Of a stretch of DNA of 64,000 nt, positions 53,546 through 61,248 are shown piece after piece. The notes below the pieces were generated by a model, which was not told the origin of the DNA, did not search any database, and saw only the letters and a program-made list of their open reading frames with translations. The stretch is from Alphaproteobacteria bacterium (GTDB taxonomy: Bacteria; Pseudomonadota; Alphaproteobacteria; Caulobacterales; Maricaulaceae), in the NCBI GenBank assembly GCA_016124665.1, contig WGNH01000011.1, positions 79,832 through 143,831 of the forward strand, given 5' to 3'. The position numbers were made by a program, and so were the translations under genes. The number at the start of each line of letters is the position of its first letter. Position 1 is the stretch's first letter.

Positions 53546-54423
53546 TCATCTTCCTCCCAGGGAAAGCGGACATCGCCATAATCCGGGAAATCCAGCCGGA
53601 TATCAGGCCGGGCGGCATCTAGTTCTGCCGCCAGTTCCGGGGTCAGATCGCTTCCGAGTTCAAAAAGCGCATCGCGTACGGCCTCGCGGGCATCGGCGAA
53701 AAGTGCATTGCGGTCTTCCCGCATGCGCCCGCGATGACGGTCGATGGCCGCTTCAACGGAATGATAGTTTGCAACCACAAGGGCAGCTTCAGTGTCGGTG
53801 CGGGCGGCGGCGAATTCATCATCCAGCGTTGCCCGCCAGTTCTGCAACATGACATAGGCTTCTGACAGGCGGGTGCCTTCACGGTGTTCCCAGTCCTCAA
53901 TGTCTTCCACCAGCGCTGCATAGGTCTGTGTATTCTCGACCACTCCGCCACCAGGAAGCGTGAACGCCATCAGGCGGAAATAGCGGACAACATCGTCGTG
54001 CGGCCTTGAATACGCCGTATGCCAGGTGTGCATGGTGTCGCGGTTCAGCAGGCCCAGTTCCGGGTCGATGACGAGGACGGTCGGCGTGCCGTAGATCGTC
54101 GGGACGCCATAATCCCGGGCAATACCGAGATTGCGGTGCCGCCAGCCGACATCAATGAGGACCAGCTCGTAATGGTCGGCAATGATCCCGGCGAGATCGG
54201 CTTGCGCAAAATGATCCGCGAGGCCATGGCTGTCATGACACCAGTTCGCTCCGAATACGAGCAGGACACGGTTTCCGTTTTCCTCAGCGGCGGCCAGTGC
54301 CGCATCGACCTCGGCACGCGCGTCGGCGGTTTCGTCAAAGGGACCGTTTCCACCATCCCGCGCGGAAACATGTGCGGTCATGAAAAGCAGGCACAGAGCG
54401 GCCAGAATCAAACGCAACATCAT
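53533..54423 (-). CDS. Secreted thioredoxin-like protein with CxxS-type site
   Basis: A 296-aa protein with a signal peptide (cleaved near residue 21). A thioredoxin domain spans about 35-150: LLVFGANWCHDSHGLADHF gives the active site C62-H-D-S65, where the second Cys of the CxxC is Ser. The GTPTVLVID segment near 114 supplies the cis-Pro. Residues 150-296 form an acidic helical domain. Without the second Cys, a monothiol or structural role is likely. It begins the leftward Trx-DUF1214-DUF1254-phzF operon. Confidence 0.82.
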   Translation of the reverse strand: MMLRLILAALCLLFMTAHVSARDGGNGPFDETADARAEVDAALAAAEENGNRVLLVFGANWCHDSHGLADHFAQADLAGIIADHYELVLIDVGWRHRNLGIARDYGVPTIYGTPTVLVIDPELGLLNRDTMHTWHTAYSRPHDDVVRYFRLMAFTLPGGGVVENTQTYAALVEDIEDWEHREGTRLSEAYVMLQNWRATLDDEFAAARTDTEAALVVANYHSVEAAIDRHRGRMREDRNALFADAREAVRDALFELGSDLTPELAAELDAARPDIRLDFPDYGDVRFPWEEDDWEL

Positions 54424-54549
54424 CTCTCCCGTGAGTTCGCTTTATCTGCCCATCAAACGATGTGAGAGCCCGGATGTCGAGAGTGTGCAGATGTGCTGGC
54501 CAGAGTGTTTTCAGGACGCTAGGTTTTCTATCGAGGGAATGGGATATTC

Positions 54550-55371
54550 ATGACAATCGAGTTACGGCCTATCCAGCGCGCCTGCCCGAATTGCGGTGCC
54601 AATGAGCCCCGTGATCTGGGTCTGGGCCGGACACCATGGACGATCGGCGCATGCTCACCCTGCGGTTTTGCCTATCTGACCGCGGCGGCGTCCTATGCGG
54701 ATCTTTCGGAATTCTATTCCTGGGACAAGGCCATCCTGCTGGAGGCCAAACGGCGCAAGCAGGCCCAGCCCGTTGTGCAATGGCTGGACCAGACAACACG
54801 GTGGCGGCTGCATCTGTTTCCGCGGCCGGAAACCCGCACCTTCCTGGAACAGCTCGTGCCCGGCGGCAACATCGTCGATATCGGCTGCGGCAGCGGCAAG
54901 CAGGGCCTCGCCCTGCCGGACCGGTACACGCCCTTTGGCGTCGAGATTTCCCGAACCCTCGCCGGGGAAGCGGACGCCGCGTTCGCGGCGCGCGGCGGGT
55001 CCTGCCAGCATGCGCCCTCCGCTGAAGGGCTGGGGCAGTTTGACGAGGACAAGTTCGACGGGGCGATGCTGAATTCCTATCTGGAGCACGAGACCGAGCC
55101 GCTGGCCGTGCTCAGGGCGCTGCATCGTGTGTTGAAGCCGGACGGTGTTGCGGTGGTGAAAGTGCCGAATTTCGCCTCCTGGAACGCCGCTCTGATGAAG
55201 CAGAACTGGTGCGGCATCCGGCTGCCGGATCATGTCAATTATTTCACGCCGGCCTCGCTGACCGGGATGGCGGAAAAAGCGGGCTTCAAAGCCGGTTTCC
55301 CGCAACTGACCAATCTGCCCACGAATGACAATTTCTGGGCCTTCCTGCGCCCGGCACCGGCTCAGGCATAA
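54550..55371 (+). CDS. Class I SAM methyltransferase with N-terminal zinc knuckle
   Basis: A 273-aa protein. The N terminus has a putative zinc site CPNCG (residues 11-15) and CSPCG (near 36-40). The methyltransferase domain shows IVDIGCGSGKQGLALP near 111, AMLNSYLEHETEPLAVLRALHRVLKPDG split near 178-208 and VVKVPNFASWNAALM near 212. This Methyltransf_23 layout with a small Cys domain is common in polysaccharide and small-molecule methylation. Substrate unknown. It converges with the GST gene, 10 nt overlapping. Confidence 0.82.
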   Translation: MTIELRPIQRACPNCGANEPRDLGLGRTPWTIGACSPCGFAYLTAAASYADLSEFYSWDKAILLEAKRRKQAQPVVQWLDQTTRWRLHLFPRPETRTFLEQLVPGGNIVDIGCGSGKQGLALPDRYTPFGVEISRTLAGEADAAFAARGGSCQHAPSAEGLGQFDEDKFDGAMLNSYLEHETEPLAVLRALHRVLKPDGVAVVKVPNFASWNAALMKQNWCGIRLPDHVNYFTPASLTGMAEKAGFKAGFPQLTNLPTNDNFWAFLRPAPAQA

Positions 55372-56024
55372 GCGTATGGCCCGCCGCGCTGCAGCGCGCG
55401 CTGGTACGCCGGGCGGGCATGGATGCGGTCCAGAAACCCGGCAATGTTCGGCAATGCCCCGGCCCCGCCGCGCGCGGCGGCAGCTTCCAGCGGAAAGCTC
55501 ATCATGATGTCGGCGAGGGTCATTTTATCGCCGGCAAACCAGCCGGTTTTTGCCAGCGCCCCCTCCCAGTAGCCGACATGTTCGGCGACGCGCGGATCGA
55601 CAAAGCCGGTGAGCGCCTTGCCGGCGACGCTTTTCACCAGCGGTTTCATCAGGACGGGCGCCCGGTTCGGCAATTGGGTGAAGACCAGCTTCATCAATAG
55701 CGGGTTCATGGCCGAACCCTCGGCATAATGCAGCCAGTAGCTCACCGCCCGCGCCTCTGGACTTCCCAGCTCGACGGCGAGATCACCCGCCCCGTGCGTG
55801 TCGCGGATATATTCAAGGACGGCACCGGTTTCGGCGACGATAACGCCGTCCTCCTCGATCACCGGAGATTTGCCCAGCGGGTGGATGTCATAGAGTTCCG
55901 GCGGGGCCAGCATGGTCTTCGGATCGCGCTCATAGCGCTTGACCTCATAGTCCAGGCCCAGCTCCTCGAGCAGCCAGAGGACGCGCTGGGACCGCGAATT
56001 TTCAAGATGGTGGACAATGATCAT
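55362..56024 (-). CDS. Glutathione S-transferase family protein
   Basis: A 220-aa GST. N-terminal thioredoxin-like domain: MIIVHHLENSRSQRVLWLLE with the catalytic Ser/Asn near residues 8-10, the cis-Pro GKSPVIEEDGVIVAETGAVLEYI near 52-74. The C-terminal helical domain has WFAGDKMTLADIMMSFPLE near 166 with the N-capping Asp. I start at MIIVHH (56024), since the upstream in-frame extension to 56189 contains a run of eight valines and no GST features. Confidence 0.88.
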   Translation of the reverse strand: MIIVHHLENSRSQRVLWLLEELGLDYEVKRYERDPKTMLAPPELYDIHPLGKSPVIEEDGVIVAETGAVLEYIRDTHGAGDLAVELGSPEARAVSYWLHYAEGSAMNPLLMKLVFTQLPNRAPVLMKPLVKSVAGKALTGFVDPRVAEHVGYWEGALAKTGWFAGDKMTLADIMMSFPLEAAAARGGAGALPNIAGFLDRIHARPAYQRALQRGGPYAYA

Positions 56025-56126
56025 GGCACTGGCTCCGGGTGCGGCTGGGATTTGGAAACTAGAGGGGCGGGCGGAAAAATCGAGCGGCGGAGAATTTTCC
56101 GGACTCCAGTTTTTTAAAAATCCGTC

Positions 56127-56156
56127 TCCTACTACAACTACTACAACGACGACTGC
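56127..56156. repeat. Threonine/valine codon run, simple repeat
   Basis: A 30-bp trinucleotide-like stretch with direct duplication of CTACTACAA. In the plus direction it encodes eight Thr codons in a frame from 56017, and in the minus direction eight Val codons in a frame from 56189. Both resemble leader-peptide runs but neither downstream gene is amino-acid biosynthetic and no terminator follows. The rest of 56025-56335 shows only short GC-rich palindromes (GGCCATTCTGGCC at 56162 and similar). Confidence 0.5.
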
Positions 56157-56335
56157 GGCCTTACGGCCATTCTGGCCGCGCCGCGGCACCGCGCCCGGCC
56201 ACAGTATGCGGTCCGATGCGCCGTTGCGGATAAATTCCGCATACGCCGGTGACGCTGCGTGATATCATGAGCCTGTTGCCGGCATCGGGCCGGCGCAAAG
56301 CGGAGGGCGTCTGGTCCTCCTGAAGGATTATTCCC

Positions 56336-56479
56336 ATGGCCAAGGGCCAGCAGAAACAGGGCCGCGAGGCGAAAAAGCCGAAAGCGGAAAAGAATATCAA
56401 GAAGAAGCACAATGCCTCGCAACCGTCCCAGAAAACGGGCCAGGTCGGCGGGCTGGAGCATCTGAAGAACCGGAAATAG
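56336..56479 (+). CDS. Small lysine-rich protein
   Basis: A 47-aa very basic protein (MAKGQQKQGREAKKPKAEKN at the start, HLKNRK at the end) too short for most gene finders. GAAGGATT lies 8 nt before the ATG as ribosome binding site. About a third of residues are Lys or Arg, so nucleic-acid binding is plausible. The last 17 codons have a second, degenerate copy at 57798-57851, showing that the gene end was duplicated. Function unknown. Confidence 0.65.
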   Translation: MAKGQQKQGREAKKPKAEKNIKKKHNASQPSQKTGQVGGLEHLKNRK

Positions 56480-56597
56480 GCGCAGGTTTTCCGGTCCCCT
56501 CCTCTTTTCAGTGCATGACCGGACGCCTGCCTGACCTGCGGATCGCTCTCGAAAATGTGAATTGACCCTCGTTTATTGCGATAATTAATATCGCAAT

Positions 56598-57086
56598 ATG
56601 AAGCTGAGCGAAGGCATAGAATGGGCGATCCATTGCTGCGCGGTCCTGGCGGCTCTGCCGGCGGGGTCGAGCCTGAGCGCACGGGATCTTGCCGGGTTCT
56701 TCGATCTGCCGCCGGACTATCTGGCCAAGCATCTCAACGCCCTGTCTGCGGCCGGCGTCATCAACAGCAAACGCGGGCGCTCAGGCGGCCGCCGGCTTGC
56801 CAGACCGCCTGACGCGATCACGCTTCTCGACATTGTAGAAGCCGTCGACGGTGCCGGTTCGACCTTCCGGTGCACGCAGATTCGCCGCCGGGGACCGTGC
56901 GCGCGGGATGGCGACGCCTATCCCCGGCCTTGCGGCATTGCCCGGGCCATGTGGCGGGCCGATTCGGCGTGGCGTGCTGAACTGAAGGCCACAACACTGG
57001 CCGAAATCGTCCGCCTTGGTGCGGCAGAGACGCCGGACGCGCAACGTCAGCGCGCCGTGAAATGGCTGGGAGAGCGTTTGAAATGA
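56598..57086 (+). CDS. Rrf2 family transcriptional regulator
   Basis: A 162-aa regulator. The winged helix-turn-helix has SEGIEWAIHCCAVLAAL, SARDLAGFFDLPPDYLAKHLNALSAAGVINSKRGRSGGRRLAR (split near 27-70), then TLLDIVEAVDGAG. The effector region has Cys at CTQIRRRGPCARDGDAYPRPCGIAR (about residues 91-115), spaced like the [2Fe-2S] ligands of IscR/NsrR-type sensors. It is thus probably redox-, iron- or NO-sensing. It overlaps the membrane gene by ATGA, which makes that gene its likely target. Confidence 0.87.
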   Translation: MKLSEGIEWAIHCCAVLAALPAGSSLSARDLAGFFDLPPDYLAKHLNALSAAGVINSKRGRSGGRRLARPPDAITLLDIVEAVDGAGSTFRCTQIRRRGPCARDGDAYPRPCGIARAMWRADSAWRAELKATTLAEIVRLGAAETPDAQRQRAVKWLGERLK

Positions 57087-57769
57087 GTGATATCATCACC
57101 GGCCCCAGCGCAGGCCGGACCGGATTGCTGCGCAAGATTCACCGGATCAACGCCATCATGCTGGCCGCGTTCATTGTGATTCACATGGCCACCCATGTCA
57201 GCGGGCTGTGGGGGATTGACACCTATAACACGGTTCAAAACGCCTTGCGGACCGTCTACCGGTTTCCCCCTTTCGAGGTGGCGTTGCTCGTCTCCATAAA
57301 GGCGCAATTGCTGCTGGGGGCGTGGCTCATGGTGATCCGGTTGCGGCTTGGCCGGCCGCGCGGCTTCTGGAGCTGGCTCCAGATCGTGTCCGGCGGCGTA
57401 TTCTTCATTTTCATGACCCAGCACTTGTACTCGTTCGCCATGGCGCGGGTATATTTTGATCTGGATACGAATTTCTACTGGCCCGCTTCGGTGATGAGCG
57501 GGCCCTGGTTCATCTACTATTTCTGGCCCTATTACATGCTCGGCGTCTTCGCCGTCTTTGCACATGCCGCCGCCGGTGTGCGGTTCATCCTGCTGGATCG
57601 CGGTGCGGTCCGGGCGGCCAGAACGATCCCGGCGGCGCTGACCGGCGCTGGCGCCCTCCTGGCGGTGATCATTCCCCCGATCATAGCCGGCGTATTCTAC
57701 GACATCGACCTGCCCGAAGACTGGATCCGCTATCTGCGCTTCTACATGCCGCAATTCGAGCCCTGGTGA
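57083..57769 (+). CDS. Haem-type cytochrome b-like membrane protein
   Basis: A 228-aa protein with five or six hydrophobic helices (near residues 22-40, 62-82, 92-112, 130-160, 175-200). Possible haem-ligand histidines occur in IVIHMATHVSG near 35 and FMTQHLYSF near 113, and FAHAAAGVRF near 158. The layout is like SdhC or other b-type cytochromes, but I do not recognise an exact family. Coupled with an Rrf2 regulator, it may take part in respiratory or nitrosative stress response. Confidence 0.6.
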   Translation: MSDIITGPSAGRTGLLRKIHRINAIMLAAFIVIHMATHVSGLWGIDTYNTVQNALRTVYRFPPFEVALLVSIKAQLLLGAWLMVIRLRLGRPRGFWSWLQIVSGGVFFIFMTQHLYSFAMARVYFDLDTNFYWPASVMSGPWFIYYFWPYYMLGVFAVFAHAAAGVRFILLDRGAVRAARTIPAALTGAGALLAVIIPPIIAGVFYDIDLPEDWIRYLRFYMPQFEPW

Positions 57770-57794
57770 AACGAGCCGCGCCGGGAAAGCCCCG

Positions 57795-57851
57795 CCGTCC
57801 CGGAAAACGGGCCAGGCCGGCGGGCTGGAGCATATGAAAAACCGCAAATAG
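57795..57851 (+). pseudogene. Remnant of the small lysine-rich gene
   Basis: SRKTGQAGGLEHMKNRK-stop is read at 57798-57851, matching SQKTGQVGGLEHLKNRK-stop of the 47-aa gene (56422-56479), with about six base changes over about 60 bp. No start codon or ribosome binding site precedes it and the upstream residues differ. It is a truncated duplicate. Confidence 0.7.
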
Positions 57852-58295
57852 GCGCGCCGCCGTGTCTGCCGGACCGGTGCCTGCCTTTCTCCCCCTGCCC
57901 CGCGGGGGGAACACGCTCTCATACCGTCATCCCTGATTTCGCAGGGATGACGTTGATTTTACTCACCTCATGCCTGTGCCCGCGAAAGCGGGGAGTGAGG
58001 TGCTGGCCAAAGGCCAGCCTCGAACCACGCACCCGAACACTCACTTCGTCACCCTCCGGCTTGACCGGAGGGTCTCACGATATCCTCCGATTAAATCGGA
58101 GGATGACGCGTTTGTTTGCTATTTAATGGTGAGGTGCCCGGCTTCCCGGGCCTCGAACCACTCTGCGTGCTTGAGGCCTCCTTCGAGGCTCACTTCGTGA
58201 GCACCTCAGGATGAGGTGGTTTGGCAAACACCAACAGCCCCGCAGGCCGTACCCGCAATGACGGGGCAGGAATTGCGCATCCCCCTTGCCGGCGC
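57852..58295. repeat. Intergenic region with palindromic repeats, incl. REP copy 2
   Basis: No gene is seen. Repeat elements: CGTCATCCCT...AGGGATGACG palindrome at 57925-57952; the REP-like pair CCCTCCGG-CTTGA-CCGGAGGG at 58052-58072 and TCCTCCGATTAAATCGGAGGA at 58083-58103, matching copy 1 and copy 3; and a CTCACTTCGTGAG plus CACCTCAGGATGAGGTG element near 58191-58220. These may stabilise the transcript 3' ends. Confidence 0.75.
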
Positions 58296-58559
58296 CTAGC
58301 CGTCCGATATCCGCTTTTTGCGGCCCAGCCATCGCCCGAGCGCGACAAAGAGGAATACGAGCAGCGCACACACCAGTGTCATGACGGCGTAAACCGGTGT
58401 GGCTTGCTCGTTGTAAACGACCTCGCCGCCGAGGAACCGGCCTTGCGCATTATAGGTCAGCGATGCGCGCTCCGCCCAGATATAACCGAAGAGAGCGGTC
58501 AGCGCGGCCAGGCCCAGGCCGGCGGCGAGGCATAACCCGCTGGCGAGCCGCCGGATCAT
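58296..58559 (-). CDS. Small two-helix membrane protein
   Basis: An 87-aa protein with a first hydrophobic segment near residues 7-27 (LCLAAGLGLAALTALFGY) and a second near 55-76 (VYAVMTLVCALLVFLFVAL), and a basic C-terminus (GRWLGRKKRISDG). No known domain. It follows the GFA gene by about 5 bp on the same strand. I start at MIRRLASG; the longer frame to 58814 is antisense-type noise. Confidence 0.6.
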   Translation of the reverse strand: MIRRLASGLCLAAGLGLAALTALFGYIWAERASLTYNAQGRFLGGEVVYNEQATPVYAVMTLVCALLVFLFVALGRWLGRKKRISDG

Positions 58560-58564
58560 GCCCC

Positions 58565-59056
58565 TCACCCCATGCCCAGCCGGCGGGTCCCGAGCGCGTC
58601 GAACCGCTCCAGCGATGCGGCCGGCCATTCCGCCTGCATGCTGTAGAACACGTCGAACGCCCGCACATTTTCCGGCAGGTCGATGAAGGGTGTTTTGGAG
58701 CGCGTGAAAATATGCACGTCGGGCGGGCAGGCCTCCGGCGCGTCGAGCGTCATGACACGGATGAAAGCCAGCACTTCGCGGCGGCCATAATCGCTCCACA
58801 ACGCGGTGAGGCAATCCGGGCAGCGCCAGATATCGTGCGGGCGGCCAGAGTCGGTTTTCTGCTCGGTGCGCACCGGCTCGCCGGAGACCAGCGTGATCCG
58901 GTCACGCTCGATCAGCGCATTGACGGCAAAAGGCCCGCCGGTCTGCTTCTGGCAATCGCGGCAATGACAGCCATGCACGAATAGCGGATCGCTGGACAAT
59001 GCGTATCTCACCGCGCCGCAAAAACAGGCGCCGGTGTGCGGCGGGGATGGGGCCAT
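58565..59056 (-). CDS. GFA family protein
   Basis: A 163-aa zinc protein of the Gfa (glutathione-dependent formaldehyde-activating) family. Cys pairs at GACFCGAVRYAL near residue 10 and HGCHCRDCQKQTGG near 28 with RCPDCLTALW near 78 form the Zn-binding motif CxCGxxxY-CxCxxC-CxxC. Many family members act on unknown thiol adducts. The start MAPSPPHTG is chosen for its usual position before the first Cys. It heads the leftward pair with the two-helix membrane gene. Confidence 0.83.
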   Translation of the reverse strand: MAPSPPHTGACFCGAVRYALSSDPLFVHGCHCRDCQKQTGGPFAVNALIERDRITLVSGEPVRTEQKTDSGRPHDIWRCPDCLTALWSDYGRREVLAFIRVMTLDAPEACPPDVHIFTRSKTPFIDLPENVRAFDVFYSMQAEWPAASLERFDALGTRRLGMG

Positions 59057-59232
59057 ATCGATCTCCGGTTCGGCCGGGTGGCGGGACGCCAACCTTAACC
59101 CCGCCCTGCTCTGTGCAAAACGGTTTCATGCGGGCGATGAATCCGGCTTGCCAGACGGGGCCGGACGCCCTATCTGCCCGCTGCCGCGGGCCGATACGGG
59201 TGGCCGTATCCGGGCGGTGGATGCCTATTCAC

Positions 59233-59556
59233 ATGTCAGTGCAGGCGTATGATTGCGTCGCGTGCGGGGCGTGCTGTTTCAGCCGCCATCCGCGCTATCT
59301 CGTTTTATTGCCGGAAGATGCCGGCCGCGCCCTGCCCCCGGACCAGCTGTTTGAAGAGGGCGGGCGCACCTTCATGGATTTTTCCTGCGGGCATTGCGCG
59401 CATCTGCAGTTGGACACCGGACAGGCGATCTGCGGCGTCTATGAGCAGCGCCCGGAAGCCTGCCGCGCCTTCCGCGCCGGCAGTTTCGAATGCCAGCGTG
59501 CCATCCGGGCGAATGGCGTGATGGGGGAGCGGGTGCGGGAAAAAGGGGTGGCGTGA
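59233..59556 (+). CDS. YkgJ-family cysteine cluster protein
   Basis: A 107-aa protein with Cys cluster CVACGACC near residue 8, FSCGHCAHL near 50 and CGVYEQRPEACRAF near 66, the YkgJ/UPF0153 pattern (CxxCxxCC ... C ... C), which binds Zn or an Fe-S cluster. I start at MSVQAYD; MPIHMSV (59221) is possible. The last 50 bp (59487-59539) are duplicated at 61785-61835, so the C terminus lies in a repeat. Confidence 0.78.
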   Translation: MSVQAYDCVACGACCFSRHPRYLVLLPEDAGRALPPDQLFEEGGRTFMDFSCGHCAHLQLDTGQAICGVYEQRPEACRAFRAGSFECQRAIRANGVMGERVREKGVA

Positions 59557-59645
59557 CGCTCGCGCGATCTTTCCTCTCCCCCGCTGTGGGGAGGGGAATC
59601 CATCTCTGCCCCATCTCACGCTGAGGTGCTTTCCGCGAGGAAAGC
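59487..59645. repeat. Left copy of duplicated block around the nuclease island
   Basis: Two sub-blocks: 59487-59539 (CGAATGCCAGCGTG... GTGATGGGGGAGCGGG) and 59571-59645 (containing CCGCTGTGGGGAG and GAGGTGCTTTCCGCGAGG). Both recur in the same order and direction at 61785-61835 and 61989-62062. The nuclease gene ends inside the second sub-block. Confidence 0.7.
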
Positions 59646-61148
59646 ATCAAGCGCGGACAACCATTCCGCATTCCAAACCGGTTCTTTTTCGATTGGAATT
59701 TCACTCGTAAGATACGCATCCAAAAAGTCTGATCGCCGATAACCATTGGCGCGCGGTCCCAAAACTTTATCGGGGCCAAACAATGCTATTCTCTGAACAA
59801 GCAATTCGAAGGTCTCTATGCCACACACCTCAACTGGATACTTCTTCATGATGTCAGGATTTATTCCCTTTTTTATTAAGTATGCCTCAACATATTTTTC
59901 CGGATTCAAATTAGTTCTTATATTGTATATACTCCAATCAGCCATTGTGACGAATATAGGATATATTTTTTCAAGTGGATTTTTATTTGGATATTCTCCA
60001 TTTATGTATCTATTCAAATTTACATACATCTTTCCTATTTCGGAGCATATTTTATCAATATCCGATTCCAGTGCTTTTGTATCATTTATATCAAATTTAG
60101 CGTTATAAGTTGGTTGTTTAGATTTGCATTCAACGAAGAGGGCACAATCGTCGTGCTCGACAAGCCAGTCAATCGTATGGAACTCGCCGCCGGCTCTTTT
60201 CACTCGATTCTCTGGCGTGGCGTGAGACTCGGGCAATTCTGCTGAAATTATTTCACCAATGTAAATCTCGAATGAGCTACCAATGGCGTCAGAGAAACCG
60301 TCGCGACCGACAAATTGGTAGTATAGTCCATCCGTCATTCTCTTTAGATATAGATACGGCAACGGGCAGTAGAGTTTTTTGCCAAGCTGCTGCGAAAAAA
60401 CAAGCGGCGTAAATAAAAATGGCGAATAGCGATATTCATAATTGGCATCAAACTGATGCATTGTGTTGATTTCACTTCGCGCTTTCGGGAGCGAAATGGA
60501 AAATCTGGATGCTATTCGATTAATCACTTCTAAGTCGATTTTGAGGCCAGAAATTTTTAGCGGGATTTCTATCGCGGGTTTGTTGAACCAAGCTGACAGC
60601 AAAGCAAAGCTGGCAATAAAAAATTCGTTTGATGAACAGCCGAAATCCGCCTGAATAAAGCTCTCAAGTTGCTTATTTCCGTAGATTTTCCAGTAGCGTG
60701 CAATCAGTGGGTGATTGAACTCAACCTGCCAAGGAAACTGACGGTGAGCAATGCGTTGCAAATCTCGAAACACATCTACGCCGTAGTCCGGGTATTCTGG
60801 CGTTAGTTCATTGGAGAATTGTCGAAGCAAATTTGTAAGTTGTGATATGTTACTCCAATCTCGAAATTGCTTATGAGCGAGGTAACCAGAATGCCGCACA
60901 GCCTCGCGCAAAAACATTTCAAGCTCCCACGGGTAAGGCATATATTTAAGTTTATCTCGGTCGCGCCGAATACGCTTGGACGGGAATCCGGGAAAATTAC
61001 GCGGCACCCTATCGAGATGGTAGAACACCGATAATTCGTGTACCGTCTGCATAACCTCCGCAATATGGAATTGACTCATTTGGCGACAGAATTTCGCATA
61101 ATGAAATCTAGCAGAACCGAGATTTGGGATTCCTTTCTCAGTCACCAC
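59616..61148 (-). CDS. PD-(D/E)XK nuclease-like protein, AT-rich, orphan
   Basis: A 510-aa protein, low in GC compared with the host. The C-terminal third carries a PD-(D/E)XK signature: E294 in SSFEIYIGEI, D327 in HTIDWLV and E340-C-K342 in ALFVECKSKQP, with suitable strand spacing. The N-terminal 280 residues are helical and unrecognised (FHYAKFCRQMSQFHIAEVMQ). The last residues FLAESTSA come from repeat DNA. No methyltransferase or other restriction component lies next to it. I infer a phage or plasmid defence nuclease, but no known system is matched. Confidence 0.7.
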   Translation of the reverse strand: MVTEKGIPNLGSARFHYAKFCRQMSQFHIAEVMQTVHELSVFYHLDRVPRNFPGFPSKRIRRDRDKLKYMPYPWELEMFLREAVRHSGYLAHKQFRDWSNISQLTNLLRQFSNELTPEYPDYGVDVFRDLQRIAHRQFPWQVEFNHPLIARYWKIYGNKQLESFIQADFGCSSNEFFIASFALLSAWFNKPAIEIPLKISGLKIDLEVINRIASRFSISLPKARSEINTMHQFDANYEYRYSPFLFTPLVFSQQLGKKLYCPLPYLYLKRMTDGLYYQFVGRDGFSDAIGSSFEIYIGEIISAELPESHATPENRVKRAGGEFHTIDWLVEHDDCALFVECKSKQPTYNAKFDINDTKALESDIDKICSEIGKMYVNLNRYINGEYPNKNPLEKIYPIFVTMADWSIYNIRTNLNPEKYVEAYLIKKGINPDIMKKYPVEVCGIETFELLVQRIALFGPDKVLGPRANGYRRSDFLDAYLTSEIPIEKEPVWNAEWLSALDAFLAESTSA

Positions 61149-61248
61149 GCATTCGCTTTTCGTCGGTTTTCGTTCGAGTAGACTTTCTCTCCCTTTTCAT
61201 CGATCTCTCTCGCCTTCTCCGCCATGCCCTGTTCGGCTTCTTCGGGTG

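Noticed and set aside
56025..56189. N-terminal extension of GST containing eight valines
   Set aside because: GST homologues start at MIIVHH; the extension has no ribosome binding site support and lies in a simple repeat.
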